A program made the translations under genes and the position numbers. From Streptomyces sp. NBC_00440 (GTDB lineage: Bacteria; Actinomycetota; Actinomycetes; Streptomycetales; Streptomycetaceae): a stretch of DNA of 64,000 nt. This document shows, in pieces, positions 17,985 through 27,431 of this stretch. The stretch is from assembly GCF_036014215.1 (NCBI RefSeq), contig NZ_CP107921.1, positions 6,083,501 to 6,147,500 of the forward strand, written 5' to 3'. Position 1 is the first letter of the stretch. Each line of letters opens with the position of its first letter. The notes below the pieces were generated by a model, which saw only the letters and a list, made by a program, of their open reading frames with translations, was not told the DNA's origin and made no database searches.

Positions 17985-18821
17985 ATGCCCCAGCACACGT
18001 CCGGGTCTGACCGCGCGGCAGCGCCGCCGGCTGCACGTGGCCACATTCGGCCCCCCGCGCCGTCTTCGCTCGACGAGTTGTGGCGGTCGTACAAGTCGAC
18101 GGGCGACAAACGGCTGCGCGAGCAGCTGATCCTGCACTACTCGCCCCTGGTGAAGTACGTCGCGGGCCGGGTCAGCGTGGGGCTGCCGCCCAACGTCGAG
18201 CAGGCCGACTTCGTGTCCTCCGGTGTCTTCGGGCTGATCGACGCCATCGAGAAGTTCGACATCGAGCGGTCCATCAAGTTCGAGACCTATGCGATCACCC
18301 GGATCCGCGGCGCGATGATCGACGAACTCCGCGCGCTCGACTGGATTCCCCGCTCGGTCCGGCAGAAGGCGCGCGCCGTCGAGCGCGCGTACGCCACGCT
18401 GGAGGCCCAGCTGCGCCGCACTCCGTCCGAGGTCGAGGTGGCGGCCGAGATGGGCATCGCCGTCGAGGAACTGCACGCGGTCTTCAGCCAGTTGTCGCTG
18501 GCGAACGTGGTGGCCCTGGACGAGCTGCTGCACGTCGGCGGTGAGGGCGGCGACCGGCTCAGCCTGATGGACACCCTGGAGGACACCGCGGCGGACAACC
18601 CGGTCGAGCTGGCCGAGGGCCGCGAGCTGCGCAGGCTGCTGGCCCGCGCCATCAACACGCTCCCCGACCGGGAGAAGACCGTGGTCACCCTGTACTACTA
18701 CGAAGGCCTCACGCTGGCCGAGATCGGCCATGTCCTCGGGGTCACCGAGAGCCGGGTCAGCCAGATCCACACCAAATCGGTCCTCCAGCTTCGCGCCAAG
18801 CTGTCGGACGTCGGCCGCTGA
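17985..18821 (+). CDS. whiG: Sporulation sigma factor WhiG
   Basis: WhiG is a FliA-like sigma factor needed to commit aerial hyphae to sporulation; its known targets in Streptomyces include whiH and whiI, and it is restrained by the anti-sigma RsiG with cyclic di-GMP. The 278-residue protein has region 2 ([41 protein letters not shown]) and region 4 ([35 protein letters not shown]). The frame is open to 17877, but ATG 17985 has AAGG six bases upstream and gives the known WhiG N-terminus (MPQHTSGSD), so I prefer it. The 208 bp after dprA hold its promoter. Confidence 0.96.
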   Translation: MPQHTSGSDRAAAPPAARGHIRPPAPSSLDELWRSYKSTGDKRLREQLILHYSPLVKYVAGRVSVGLPPNVEQADFVSSGVFGLIDAIEKFDIERSIKFETYAITRIRGAMIDELRALDWIPRSVRQKARAVERAYATLEAQLRRTPSEVEVAAEMGIAVEELHAVFSQLSLANVVALDELLHVGGEGGDRLSLMDTLEDTAADNPVELAEGRELRRLLARAINTLPDREKTVVTLYYYEGLTLAEIGHVLGVTESRVSQIHTKSVLQLRAKLSDVGR

Positions 18822-18870
18822 TTCCGCAGGCGAATCGTCCCTGCGAAGAGGGCTTCCGTAAAGTGGGCCC

Positions 18871-19452
18871 GTGCCCAGGATTCGAGCGGCCTCCGTGGCC
18901 GAACACCGAACCATGCAGCGCAGCGCCCTGCTGGACGCCGCCCGCACCCTCCTCTCCGAAGGCGGCACGGAGGCGCTGACCTTCCCCGCCCTCGCCGAGC
19001 GCACCGGCCTCGCGCGCTCCTCCGTGTACGAGTACTTCCGCTCACGCGCCGCTGTGGTGGAAGAGCTCTGTGCGGTCGACTTCCCGGTCTGGGCGGCTGA
19101 GATCGAGTCCGCGATGGAGCGGGCCCCTGATCCGGCGGGCAAGGTCGAGGCCTATGTGCGCCAGCAGCTGGCGCTGGTCGGGGACCAGCGCCACCGGGCC
19201 GTGGTCGCCATCTCCGCAGGCGAGCTCGATACGGGTGCCCGCGAGAAGATCCGTGCCGCGCACGGCGGTCTCATCGCGATGATCGTCGAGGCGCTCGAAG
19301 CTCTGCACCACGACCAGCCGAGACTCGCGGCGATGCTGCTCCAGGGGGTGGTGGACGCGGCGGTGCGGCGTATCGAGACGGGTTCGGCCGAGGACCCCGC
19401 CATGGTGGCCGACGCCGCCGTCGCGATGGCTCTGGGCGGTGTCCAGGGCTGA
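18871..19452 (+). CDS. TetR family transcriptional regulator
   Basis: A 193-residue protein with an N-terminal TetR helix-turn-helix (RSALLDAARTLLSEGG then [20 protein letters not shown]) and a helical ligand domain. The ligand is unknown. GTG 18871 has no ribosome site and lies 7 bp after a TAAAGT -10-like element (18859-18864), which fits a leaderless transcript. The gene follows whiG by 49 bp. Its entire coding strand is antisense to the long tail of the M23 peptidase frame on the other strand. Confidence 0.85.
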   Translation: MPRIRAASVAEHRTMQRSALLDAARTLLSEGGTEALTFPALAERTGLARSSVYEYFRSRAAVVEELCAVDFPVWAAEIESAMERAPDPAGKVEAYVRQQLALVGDQRHRAVVAISAGELDTGAREKIRAAHGGLIAMIVEALEALHHDQPRLAAMLLQGVVDAAVRRIETGSAEDPAMVADAAVAMALGGVQG

Positions 19453-20298
19453 CGCCCGCCGGTTGCGGTGCGTCCGCCCGGTACGCCTTCCCGTACGGGC
19501 TCCGTGCTCCTCCGCCGTTGCGTGATCCGCGTATCCCGCGCCGGGCGCGTCGCCGGTGATCTCCGGTACCCCGAACACCGGCAGCAGCCTGGACGGTCCC
19601 CGGTGCAGCAGCCCGGGCGGGAGCAGGGACAGCGGGTTCAGATAGACGTCCCCGCGCAGCAGCCCCCAGTGCAGACAGCCCGACGGGCAGTGGGACGGCG
19701 CGTCCTCCCGTACCGCGACCGGCCGGCCGGCGGTGACCTCGTCCCCTGTCCCGACGAGTGCCCGCACCGGTTCGTACGTGGTGCGCAGGGGTGTGCCCGA
19801 CACCGCGATGGTGAGCACACCGTGCCCGGCCACCCGGCCCGCGAACGTGACCCGGCCGGAGGCCGCTGCCAGTACCGGTGTGCCGGGTGCGGCGGCCAGG
19901 TCGACTCCGCGGTGCCCCGGTCCGTACGGAGAGGCGGGCGGGTCCCAGCCGTGGACGATCCGTGGTCGGCCGCCCACCGGCCAGCTGCGGTCCGCCGTCG
20001 GCACCGGCACGGCCGTCGGCACCGGCGTGGGCATGGCCGCAGGCACCGCCGTCGGCGCGGTCACTGCCGTCATGGCCGACCTTCTTGCCGGCAGGGCGGG
20101 GTCCCCGGCGAACAGCAGCCCGGCACCGGTGGCGGCGCACAGCGCGGCCACCGCACAGACCACGGCAACCGCGACCGGCAGCACGGCACACACCGCCACG
20201 GGTAATCCCGCGAACCGTGCGTCCCGGTACGGGGTGCTCCGGTCCGGGGCGTTCGGTTCGCGGGCGTCGTGGCCCGGGGCGGTCTTGTTCAGGCGCAT
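19042..20298 (-). CDS. M23 family metallopeptidase, secreted or membrane-anchored
   Basis: Residues 1-70 hold a long hydrophobic segment ([20 protein letters not shown]), then a Pro/Val/Thr linker and a LytM/M23 peptidase domain with the zinc motifs HRGVDLAA and LHWGLL at about residues 118-240. M23 enzymes cut peptidoglycan cross-links; LytM-like proteins can also be regulators. The conserved domain ends near nt 19560, yet the frame has no stop until 19042, so the last 140 residues are His/Arg-rich and antisense to the TetR gene. This tail is probably not functional: a lost stop or a frameshift may have created it. The start at 20298 follows GGGGGA. Confidence 0.75.
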   Translation of the reverse strand: MRLNKTAPGHDAREPNAPDRSTPYRDARFAGLPVAVCAVLPVAVAVVCAVAALCAATGAGLLFAGDPALPARRSAMTAVTAPTAVPAAMPTPVPTAVPVPTADRSWPVGGRPRIVHGWDPPASPYGPGHRGVDLAAAPGTPVLAAASGRVTFAGRVAGHGVLTIAVSGTPLRTTYEPVRALVGTGDEVTAGRPVAVREDAPSHCPSGCLHWGLLRGDVYLNPLSLLPPGLLHRGPSRLLPVFGVPEITGDAPGAGYADHATAEEHGARTGRRTGRTHRNRRASALDTAQSHRDGGVGHHGGVLGRTRLDTPHRRVHHPLEQHRRESRLVVVQSFERLDDHRDETAVRGTDLLAGTRIELACGDGDHGPVALVPDQRQLLAHIGLDLARRIRGPLHRGLDLSRPDREVDRTELFHHSGA

Positions 20299-20347
20299 GG
20301 GGAAACCGTCCCCCAGTACGCGGGTCCGTGGGGATCATGGCCGGTAT

Positions 20348-20375
20348 CTGTGGACTACCAGCCGGTTGTGGACAT
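20348..20375 (-). promoter_or_regulatory. DnaA-box-like module, copy 2 (inverted)
   Basis: On the minus strand this reads ATGTCCACA, then ACCGGCTGG, then TAGTCCACA, the two boxes again 18 bp apart. It matches 22 of 28 positions of the module at 14552-14579. It lies in the 276-bp region upstream of rpsB and the divergent M23 peptidase gene. Protein binding is inferred, not shown. Confidence 0.4.
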
Positions 20376-20574
20376 CGCCGTCACCCGGCGCCCACCGGGT
20401 CCCGTACACTTCTGGTGGCGATCCGGGTCACCGGGTCGACTTCGCACGCCCCCCATCACCCCATCAGCGGTCGATGGACGCGCCTCTCGGTCCCTTGTGG
20501 CACGGCGCGTGTGGGCGTCAGGCGCGACAGCAAACCTGCGGTCGCGACAACCGAGTACATCAAGGAGTACGGCC

Positions 20575-21510
20575 ATGGCCGTCGTCACGATGCGGGAGCT
20601 GCTGGAAAGCGGCGTCCACTTCGGTCACCAGACCCGTCGTTGGAACCCGAAGATGAAGCGCTTCATCTTCACGGAGCGCAACGGCATCTACATCATCGAC
20701 CTGCTCCAGTCGCTGTCGTACATCGACCGCGCCTACGAGTTCGTCAAGGAGACCGTCGCGCACGGCGGCTCCATCATGTTCGTGGGTACCAAGAAGCAGG
20801 CCCAGGAAGCGATCGCCGAGCAGGCGACGCGCGTGGGTATGCCCTACGTCAACCAGCGTTGGCTCGGCGGCATGCTGACGAACTTCTCCACCGTCTACAA
20901 GCGCCTTCAGCGTCTGAAGGAGCTTGAGCAGATCGACTTCGAGGACGTGGCCGCCTCCGGCCTCACCAAGAAGGAGCTCCTGGTCCTCTCGCGCGAGAAG
21001 GCCAAGCTGGAGAAGACCCTCGGTGGTATCCGCGAGATGCAGAAGGTGCCCAGCGCCGTCTGGATCGTCGACACCAAGAAGGAGCACATCGCCGTCGGTG
21101 AGGCGCGCAAGCTCCACATCCCGGTCGTCGCGATCCTCGACACCAACTGCGACCCCGACGAGGTCGACTACAAGATCCCGGGCAACGACGACGCGATCCG
21201 CTCCGTCACCCTGCTCACCCGCGTGATCGCCGACGCCGTCGCCGAGGGCCTCATCGCCCGCTCCGGCGCTGCGACCGGCGACCAGAAGCCGGGCGAGAAG
21301 GCTGCTTCCGAGCCGCTCGCCGAGTGGGAGCGTGACCTGCTCGACGGTGAGAAGAAGGACGGCGCCGAGGTCGTCCAGACCTCTGCCGAGACCGAGAAGG
21401 TCGCCGACGCCGAGGCTCCGGTCGCCGAGGCCGCCACCGAGGCGCCCGCTGCCGAGGCCCCTGCCGCCGAGGCGCCCGCCGCCCCGGCCGCGGACGCTGA
21501 GCAGGCCTGA
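20575..21510 (+). CDS. rpsB: 30S ribosomal protein S2
   Basis: The 311-residue protein begins with [20 protein letters not shown], the S2 signature, and has KKQAQEAI and [19 protein letters not shown]. The last 60 residues are an Ala/Glu/Pro-rich extension of repeated EAPAAEAP, beyond the usual end of S2 and typical of actinobacteria. AAGGAG at 20562-20567 sets the ATG. tsf follows after a hairpin that in Streptomyces is known to act as an attenuator between the two. Confidence 0.97.
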   Translation: MAVVTMRELLESGVHFGHQTRRWNPKMKRFIFTERNGIYIIDLLQSLSYIDRAYEFVKETVAHGGSIMFVGTKKQAQEAIAEQATRVGMPYVNQRWLGGMLTNFSTVYKRLQRLKELEQIDFEDVAASGLTKKELLVLSREKAKLEKTLGGIREMQKVPSAVWIVDTKKEHIAVGEARKLHIPVVAILDTNCDPDEVDYKIPGNDDAIRSVTLLTRVIADAVAEGLIARSGAATGDQKPGEKAASEPLAEWERDLLDGEKKDGAEVVQTSAETEKVADAEAPVAEAATEAPAAEAPAAEAPAAPAADAEQA

Positions 21511-21531
21511 CCCTCACCGGTTCGGTTGTTG

Positions 21532-21559
21532 ACGGCGGAGGCCTCCGGGCCTCCGCCGT
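21532..21559 (+). terminator. rpsB-tsf intergenic hairpin (attenuator)
   Basis: ACGGCGGAGGCC (21532-21543) pairs perfectly with GGCCTCCGCCGT (21548-21559) around a TCCG tetraloop. It lies 21 bp after the rpsB stop and 44 bp before tsf. Partial termination here would give more S2 than EF-Ts message. Confidence 0.85.
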
Positions 21560-21603
21560 TCACCCGTAAGATCTTTCAGACTTCGAGAGAGAAATTCACG
21601 ATC

Positions 21604-22440
21604 ATGGCGAACTACACCGCCGCTGACGTCAAGAAGCTCCGTGAGCTCACCGGCGCCGGCATGATGGACTGCAAGAAGGCGCTCGACGAGGCCGACGGCA
21701 GTGTCGACAAGGCCGTCGAGGCGCTCCGCATCAAGGGCCAGAAGGGTGTCGCCAAGCGCGAGGGCCGCTCCGCCGAGAACGGCGCCGTCGTCTCCCTCAT
21801 CGCCGACGACAACACCTCCGGTGTCCTGGTCGAGCTGAAGTGCGAGACGGACTTCGTCGCCAAGGGTGACAAGTTCCAGGCTGTCGCCAACGCGCTCGCC
21901 GCCCACGTCGCCGCGACCTCCCCCGCCGACATCGCGGCGCTCCTCGCGTCCGAGATCGAGGCCGGCAAGACCGTCCAGGCGTACGTCGACGAGGCCAACG
22001 CCAACCTCGGCGAGAAGATCGTCCTGGACCGCTTCGCGCAGTTCTCGGGCGCCTACGTGACCTCGTACATGCACCGCACCATGCCCGACCTGCCCCCGCA
22101 GATCGGTGTCCTGGTCGAGCTGGACAAGGCCGACGCCGAGCTCGCCCGCGGTATCGCGCAGCACATCGCCGCGTTCGCGCCGAAGTACCTGGACCGCGAG
22201 GACGTCCCGGCCGAGGTCGTGGAGGCCGAGCGTCGCGTCGCCGAGGAGACCACGCGCGCCGAGGGCAAGCCCGAGGCCGCTCTTCCGAAGATCGTCGAGG
22301 GCCGGGTCAACGGCTTCTTCAAGGAAGCCACGCTCCTGGGTCAGCCGTACGCCCTGGACAACAAGAAGTCCGTCCAGAAGGTCCTGGACGAGGCCGGTGT
22401 CACCCTGAAGCGCTTCTCGCGCATCAAGGTCGGCATCTGA
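21604..22440 (+). CDS. tsf: Elongation factor Ts
   Basis: EF-Ts regenerates EF-Tu-GTP. The 278-residue protein has the N-terminal UBA-like domain (VKKLRELTGAGMMDCKKAL), KGQKGVAKREGR and the TDFV-containing core LVELKCETDFVAK, ending in VTLKRFSRIKVG. The length is that of other Streptomyces EF-Ts. It sits between rpsB and pyrH as usual, with hairpins on both sides. Confidence 0.97.
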   Translation: MANYTAADVKKLRELTGAGMMDCKKALDEADGSVDKAVEALRIKGQKGVAKREGRSAENGAVVSLIADDNTSGVLVELKCETDFVAKGDKFQAVANALAAHVAATSPADIAALLASEIEAGKTVQAYVDEANANLGEKIVLDRFAQFSGAYVTSYMHRTMPDLPPQIGVLVELDKADAELARGIAQHIAAFAPKYLDREDVPAEVVEAERRVAEETTRAEGKPEAALPKIVEGRVNGFFKEATLLGQPYALDNKKSVQKVLDEAGVTLKRFSRIKVGI

Positions 22441-22524
22441 GTCTGTACGCGATCCACCGAAGACCCCGATAGGGTCTGACGCAGCCGCCCGGGTCCGCGC
22501 CGGACGGCCGCAGATCTGACGAGG

Positions 22525-22570
22525 AGGCCATTGCCGCACAGGGAACCGCAAGGACCCCCGGCAATGGCCT
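22525..22570 (+). terminator. Terminator or attenuator between tsf and pyrH
   Basis: AGGCCATTGCC (22525-22535) pairs perfectly with GGCAATGGCCT (22560-22570) across a 24-nt loop and is followed by TCTTCG. It lies 85 bp after tsf and 28 bp before pyrH. Confidence 0.7.
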
Positions 22571-22597
22571 TCTTCGTATGCGCACGAGGAGATCTCC

Positions 22598-23380
22598 ATG
22601 GAACAGGCCGACAAAAACGCCGACAGGACCGACGACGGCAGTACCGGCGACGTCAAGAGGCACGGCCGCTTCATGCTGAAGCTGTCGGGTGAGGCGTTCG
22701 CCGGCGGTGGTGGCCTCGGTGTCGACCCCGACGTCGTGCACGCCATCGCACGCGAGATCGCGGCGGTCGTCCGTGACGGCGCCGAGATCGCCGTCGTCAT
22801 CGGCGGCGGCAACTTCTTCCGCGGCGCCGAGCTCCAGCAGCGCGGCATGGACCGGGCACGCTCCGACTACATGGGCATGCTCGGTACGGTCATGAACTGC
22901 CTCGCCCTCCAGGACTTCCTGGAGAAGGAGGGGATCGACTCCCGCGTCCAGACCGCCATCACCATGGGGCAGGTCGCGGAGCCGTACATCCCGCTGCGCG
23001 CCGTCCGTCACCTGGAGAAGGGACGCGTCGTCATCTTCGGTGCGGGCATGGGCATGCCGTACTTCTCCACCGACACCACCGCCGCGCAGCGCGCCCTGGA
23101 GATCGACGCCGAGGCGCTGCTCATGGGCAAGAACGGGGTGGACGGGGTCTACGACTCCGACCCGAAGAAGAACCCCGACGCGGTGAAGTACGACGCGCTG
23201 GAGTACAGCGAGGTACTGAACCGCAACCTCAAGGTCGCCGACGCGACCGCCATCACCCTCTGCCGTGACAACAGTCTGCCGATCCTCGTCTTCGAGCTGC
23301 TGGCCTCGGGCAATATCGCGCGGGCCGTCAAGGGTGAGAAGATCGGGACTCTTGTGAACGACCAGGGCACCCGGGCCTGA
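22598..23380 (+). CDS. pyrH: UMP kinase
   Basis: PyrH phosphorylates UMP to UDP with ATP in pyrimidine synthesis. The 260-residue protein has the amino-acid-kinase fold motifs [35 protein letters not shown] and [17 protein letters not shown] hydrophilic N-terminal extension of about 25 residues ([15 protein letters not shown]) precedes the kinase core. CGAGGAGA upstream of ATG 22598 is a good ribosome site. Confidence 0.97.
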   Translation: MEQADKNADRTDDGSTGDVKRHGRFMLKLSGEAFAGGGGLGVDPDVVHAIAREIAAVVRDGAEIAVVIGGGNFFRGAELQQRGMDRARSDYMGMLGTVMNCLALQDFLEKEGIDSRVQTAITMGQVAEPYIPLRAVRHLEKGRVVIFGAGMGMPYFSTDTTAAQRALEIDAEALLMGKNGVDGVYDSDPKKNPDAVKYDALEYSEVLNRNLKVADATAITLCRDNSLPILVFELLASGNIARAVKGEKIGTLVNDQGTRA

Positions 23381-23427
23381 GAACCGGGGGACGGCCGCTC
23401 AGGAGAGCCAAGGGGCCACGCGGTCAC

Positions 23428-23457
23428 GAGGCCGAGAGGCCGAGAGGCCGAGAGGCC
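23428..23457 (+). repeat. 8-bp tandem repeat between pyrH and frr
   Basis: GAGGCC is followed by three exact copies of GAGAGGCC (23434-23457). It is in the 183-bp gap between pyrH and frr, which shows no other feature. Confidence 0.85.
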
Positions 23458-23563
23458 AACAGGACCGACAAGAACCTGCCGGTCGGACACCGTGCAGGGC
23501 AAGACGCGGGTTTACTCCAGGGCCTGAGAACGCGGGCCCACTCAAGACATGCAGGAGCAAGTG

Positions 23564-24121
23564 GTGATCGAAGAGACCCTCCTCGAGGCCGAGGAGAAGA
23601 TGGAGAAGGCCGTCGTCGTCGCCAAGGAGGACTTCGCCGCGATCCGCACCGGCCGTGCGCACCCGGCGATGTTCAACAAGATCGTGGCGGAGTACTACGG
23701 CGCGCTGACCCCGATCAACCAGCTCGCCTCGTTCTCCGTGCCGGAGGCCCGGATGGCCGTGGTGACCCCGTTCGACAAGACCTCGCTGCGCAACATCGAG
23801 CAGGCCATCCGCGACTCGGACCTCGGCGTCAACCCGAGCAACGACGGCAACATCATCCGGGTGACGTTCCCCGAACTGACCGGTGAGCGCCGCAAGGAGT
23901 ACATCAAGGTCGCCAGGACCAAGGCCGAGGACTCCAAGATCTCGATCCGCTCCGTCCGCCGCAAGGCCAAGGAGACGATCGACAAGATGATCAAGGACGG
24001 CGAGGTCGGCGAGGACGAGGGCCGCCGTGCCGAGAAGGAGCTCGACGACACCACCGCGAAGTATGTCGCGCAGGTGGACGAGCTGCTCAAGCACAAGGAA
24101 GCCGAGCTGCTCGAGGTCTGA
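23564..24121 (+). CDS. frr: Ribosome recycling factor
   Basis: RRF splits post-termination ribosomes with EF-G. The 185-residue protein has [27 protein letters not shown] and the C-terminal helix [20 protein letters not shown]. An in-frame ATG at 23549 exists, but CAGGAG at 23552-23557 is then inside the gene; placed six bases before GTG 23564 it is a proper ribosome site and gives the standard 185-residue length. Its stop overlaps the cdsA start by one base. Confidence 0.96.
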   Translation: MIEETLLEAEEKMEKAVVVAKEDFAAIRTGRAHPAMFNKIVAEYYGALTPINQLASFSVPEARMAVVTPFDKTSLRNIEQAIRDSDLGVNPSNDGNIIRVTFPELTGERRKEYIKVARTKAEDSKISIRSVRRKAKETIDKMIKDGEVGEDEGRRAEKELDDTTAKYVAQVDELLKHKEAELLEV

Positions 24122-25221
24122 TGAACGACTCTTCCTGGGGTGCTCCGCAGAGCGGCCACCCCGTCGGGGAACGGCGACCCGCCCCCGACCAGGACGCTGT
24201 CCCGGCGGGTCCCGCATACGGCGAGCATGAAGTTGAGCAGACTCGGCCCATGCCCATCGTGCCCGACGCAGGCAGAGACGCCGAAGACGGCGGCCGTCAC
24301 GAGCACGGCCGTGCCGACCATGAACGGGGGGCCGCTCGCCCGAGTGGCCCCCCGTTCCGTGACGAGATGCCGCAGGAGCCCATGCCAGCCCCGCCGCCTC
24401 CGGAGAAGAAGAAGGCCGGCCGCGATCTGCGGTCGGCGATAGGGGTCGGCCTCGGCCTCGGCGTGGTGGTGGCCGCCTCCCTCTTCATCTGGAAGGCCGC
24501 GTTCGTCATCGTGATCGCGGTCGCCGTGGTCGTCGGCCTCTGGGAGCTCACCTCCCGGCTCGGCGAGCGCAAGGGCATCAAGGCGCCGCTGATTCCGCTC
24601 GCGGTGGGCGGCGCCGCCATGGTCGTCGCCGGGTACGTGCGCGGGACCGAGGGCGCCTGGATCGCCATGGCGCTCACGGCGCTCGCCGTTCTGGTCTGGC
24701 GGATGACCGAGTCGCCCGACGGCTACCTCAGGGACGTCACGGCGGGTGTGTTCGCCGCGTTCTACGTGCCGTTCCTCGCGACGTTCGTGGCGCTGCTGCT
24801 GACCGCCGACGACGGGCCCTGGCGGGTGCTCACGTTCCTGCTGCTGACCGTCGTCAGCGACACGGGTGCGTACGCGATCGGCTGGCGCTTCGGCAAGCAC
24901 AAGCTCGCGCCGCGCATCAGCCCCGGAAAGACCAGGGAGGGTCTGTTCGGGGCGGTCAGCTTCGCGATGGTGGCGGGCGCCCTGTGTATGCAGTTCCTGA
25001 TCGACGACGGGCAGTGGTGGCAGGGTCTGCTGCTCGGCCTCGCCGTCGCGGCCACCGCCACCCTGGGCGATCTGGGCGAGTCCATGATCAAGAGGGATCT
25101 CGGGATCAAGGACATGGGAACGCTGCTGCCGGGCCACGGCGGGATCATGGACCGGCTGGACTCCCTGCTGCCCACCGCACCCGTCGTCTGGCTGCTGATG
25201 GTGCTCTTCGTCGGCTCCTGA
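24121..25221 (+). CDS. cdsA: Phosphatidate cytidylyltransferase
   Basis: CdsA makes CDP-diacylglycerol from CTP and phosphatidate, the branch point of phospholipid synthesis. The 366-residue protein has a 95-residue Pro/Arg-rich cytoplasmic N-terminus, about eight membrane segments and the family signature near the end: S-M-I-K-R-D-x3-K-D followed by LLPGHGGIMDRLDS. The N-terminal extension is usual in Streptomyces. It is translationally coupled to frr and followed by a long terminator hairpin. Confidence 0.96.
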   Translation: MNDSSWGAPQSGHPVGERRPAPDQDAVPAGPAYGEHEVEQTRPMPIVPDAGRDAEDGGRHEHGRADHERGAARPSGPPFRDEMPQEPMPAPPPPEKKKAGRDLRSAIGVGLGLGVVVAASLFIWKAAFVIVIAVAVVVGLWELTSRLGERKGIKAPLIPLAVGGAAMVVAGYVRGTEGAWIAMALTALAVLVWRMTESPDGYLRDVTAGVFAAFYVPFLATFVALLLTADDGPWRVLTFLLLTVVSDTGAYAIGWRFGKHKLAPRISPGKTREGLFGAVSFAMVAGALCMQFLIDDGQWWQGLLLGLAVAATATLGDLGESMIKRDLGIKDMGTLLPGHGGIMDRLDSLLPTAPVVWLLMVLFVGS

Positions 25222-25275
25222 GACCGGCGGTACGGGTCTTCTGCCTGCCTCTTCACTTACGTCTTCACCTGCGTT

Positions 25276-25325
25276 CACCGGAGGGAGGGGCGTCGTCCAC
25301 AGGACGGCGGGCCCTCCCTCCGGTG
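25276..25325 (+). terminator. Terminator after cdsA
   Basis: CACCGGAGGGAGGG (25276-25289) pairs perfectly with CCCTCCCTCCGGTG (25312-25325), and GTCC/GGAC can pair inside the loop. Confidence 0.85.
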
Positions 25326-25353
25326 TCTGCCCTCACCTTCAGGAGTGGCGCGT

Positions 25354-26016
25354 ATGACGACCGCACACCCCATTGAGCCGGGCCGCACGGATGACCGGTC
25401 GCCGTCGCGGGTCTGGTACGCCTCGTACGGCTCGAACATGCACCTGGACCGGCTCTCGTACTACATCAAGGGCGGCCGGCTGCCCGGAACGGACGCGGAG
25501 TATCCGGGGTGCCGGGATCGGTCCCTGCCCGGACGATCGGTCCCGGTAGAGCTGCCGGGAACCCTGTACTTCGCGACCCGGTCACCTGTCTGGGGCGGCG
25601 GCCGGGCCTTCTACGACCCACAGGGGGAGGGGCGGGTGCTCGGCCGTGCCCATCTCGTCTCGGTGTCCCAGTTCGCGGACATCGCCGCTCAGGAGATGGG
25701 CAAGGAGCCGGGCAAGGATCTCGACCTGGCGCAGGTGCTCGCCTGCGGCGTGGCAAGGCTGGGCAATGGCCGGTACGAGACGCTCATCCACCCCGGCCAG
25801 GTGGACGGGCTGCCCGTGCTCACCTTCACCGCCCCCTGGGGCTCGGGCGACCTGCCGGTGACCGAGCCGTCTCCGGCGTATGTGCGCTACATCGCCTCCG
25901 GCCTGCTGGAGGCCGGTGTCTGGGACGCGGGCACGGTGGCTGCCTATGTGGCGTCGGCGCCCGGGGCGGCCGGCCACTGGACGGAACAAGCGGTCAGAGA
26001 GCTGATGGGGCAGTGA
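25354..26016 (+). CDS. Gamma-glutamylcyclotransferase-like protein
   Basis: The N-terminal WYASYGSNMHLDRL is the substrate-loop motif of the GGCT-like (AIG2/BtrG) fold, whose known members release 5-oxoproline from gamma-glutamyl amines or peptides. The rest (GRAFYDPQGEGRVLGRAHLV) fits the same barrel, but I cannot place the catalytic Glu with certainty, and the 220-residue length is longer than typical GGCT. ATG 25354 follows AGGAG (25341-25345) at 8 nt; GTG 25345 is an unlikely alternative. It stands alone between two terminators, upstream of rlmN. Given the gamma-glutamyl amine chemistry possible in this genome, the substrate is worth testing. Confidence 0.65.
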   Translation: MTTAHPIEPGRTDDRSPSRVWYASYGSNMHLDRLSYYIKGGRLPGTDAEYPGCRDRSLPGRSVPVELPGTLYFATRSPVWGGGRAFYDPQGEGRVLGRAHLVSVSQFADIAAQEMGKEPGKDLDLAQVLACGVARLGNGRYETLIHPGQVDGLPVLTFTAPWGSGDLPVTEPSPAYVRYIASGLLEAGVWDAGTVAAYVASAPGAAGHWTEQAVRELMGQ

Positions 26017-26018
26017 CA

Positions 26019-26042
26019 GGCGCCCTCCGGCCGGGAGGCGCC
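26019..26042 (+). terminator. Short hairpin after the GGCT-like gene
   Basis: GGCGCC (26019-26024) pairs with GGCGCC (26037-26042), extended by CTCC/GGGAG with a one-base slip. It begins 3 bp after the stop codon. Confidence 0.55.
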
Positions 26043-26140
26043 CACCGGCACCGTTCCTGACGACCGGCTCCGCCGACCATTGCACAGCCTCCGGGCGACG
26101 GCCCGGCGGACCACTGAGTGTCTGCGACACTGGATGAACC

Positions 26141-27247
26141 ATGCCTAAGCCCGGAGAACTCACTTTCGTCGCGCCCCGCGGAGCCAAGAAGCCCCCGCTC
26201 CACCTCGCCGACCTCACGCCCGCCGAGCGCAAGGACGCCGTGGCCGAGACCGGCGAGAAGCCGTTCCGCGCCAAGCAGCTGTCGCAGCACTACTTCACGC
26301 GGTACGCCCACGACCCCGCCGAGTGGACCGACATCCCGGCCGCCTCGCGCGAGAAGCTGCGGGAGGCGCTGCTCCCCGACCTGATGAGTGTGGTGCGCCA
26401 CATCAGCTGTGACGACGACACCACCCGTAAGACGCTCTGGAAGCTGCACGACGGCACGCTGGTCGAGTCCGTCCTGATGCGCTACCCGGACCGGGTGACG
26501 ATGTGCATCTCCTCGCAGGCCGGCTGCGGCATGAACTGTCCCTTCTGCGCCACCGGACAGGCGGGCCTCGACCGCAATCTGTCGACGGCCGAGATCGTCC
26601 ACCAGATCGTCGACGGCATGCGTGCCCTGCGCGACGGCGAGGTGCCCGGCGGGCCCGCGCGGCTCTCCAACATCGTCTTCATGGGCATGGGCGAGCCCCT
26701 CGCCAACTACAAGCGGGTGGTCGGCTCGATCCGCCGGCTGACCGACCCCGAGCCCGACGGCCTCGGCCTCTCGCAGCGCGGGATCACCGTGTCCACGGTC
26801 GGCCTGGTGCCCGCGATGCTGCGCTTCGCCGACGAGGGCTTCAAGTGCCGCCTCGCGGTCTCGCTGCACGCGCCCGACGACGAGCTGCGCGACACCCTCG
26901 TCCCGGTGAACACCCGGTGGAAGGTCCGTGAGGTGCTGGACGCGGCCTGGGAGTACGCCGCGAAGTCCGGCCGCCGGGTCTCCATCGAGTACGCGCTCAT
27001 CCGCGACATCAACGACCACGCCTGGCGGGGCGACCGGCTCGGACGGCTGCTCAAGGGCAAGCCGGTCCATGTCAACCTGATCCCGCTCAACCCGACACCG
27101 GGCTCCAAGTGGACCGCGTCCCGGCCGGAGGACGAGAAGGCGTTCGTCGCCGCCATCGCCGCGCACGGTGTCCCCGTGACCGTACGGGACACCCGTGGCC
27201 AGGAGATCGACGGAGCGTGCGGGCAGCTGGCGGCCGCCGAGCGGTAG
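26141..27247 (+). CDS. rlmN: 23S rRNA (A2503-C2)/tRNA (A37-C2) methyltransferase RlmN
   Basis: A radical-SAM enzyme that methylates A2503 of 23S rRNA. The 368-residue protein has the iron-sulfur motif CGMNCPFC in [19 protein letters not shown], the SAM-binding [11 protein letters not shown], and the C-terminal reactive cysteine region [11 protein letters not shown], so both key cysteines are present. It starts at ATG 26141 after an AT-poor leader with no clear ribosome site. Confidence 0.95.
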   Translation: MPKPGELTFVAPRGAKKPPLHLADLTPAERKDAVAETGEKPFRAKQLSQHYFTRYAHDPAEWTDIPAASREKLREALLPDLMSVVRHISCDDDTTRKTLWKLHDGTLVESVLMRYPDRVTMCISSQAGCGMNCPFCATGQAGLDRNLSTAEIVHQIVDGMRALRDGEVPGGPARLSNIVFMGMGEPLANYKRVVGSIRRLTDPEPDGLGLSQRGITVSTVGLVPAMLRFADEGFKCRLAVSLHAPDDELRDTLVPVNTRWKVREVLDAAWEYAAKSGRRVSIEYALIRDINDHAWRGDRLGRLLKGKPVHVNLIPLNPTPGSKWTASRPEDEKAFVAAIAAHGVPVTVRDTRGQEIDGACGQLAAAER

Positions 27248-27327
27248 GACCACCGGGGCATCAGCGGCAGGGCCCGTCCGGCCGTTGCAGGGCCCGTGTA
27301 ACGTGGGTCGCACATTTTCATATTCCG

Positions 27328-27413
27328 ACAGGGGAGCGCCACAGCGCTGAGAGTGCGGCCATGCCGCAGACCCTCTGGACCTTGCCCGGGTCATTCCGGG
27401 TAGGAAGTTCGGT
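27328..27413 (+). promoter_or_regulatory. TPP riboswitch (THI element)
   Basis: The conserved blocks occur in order: GGGGAGCGCC, GCTGAGAGTGCGG, CCGCAGACCCTC, GGACCTTGCCCGGGTC and ATTCCGGGTAGGAAG. They fit the thiamine-pyrophosphate aptamer. A perfect hairpin follows at 27432-27459 and thiB at 27496, so thiamine uptake should be shut down when TPP is abundant. Confidence 0.93.
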
Positions 27414-27431
27414 CTCTACTCAAGCTGTTCA

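Noticed and set aside
20405..20410. TACACT as a -10 box for rpsB
   Set aside because: No -35 element at acceptable spacing was found, so the promoter is not assigned.
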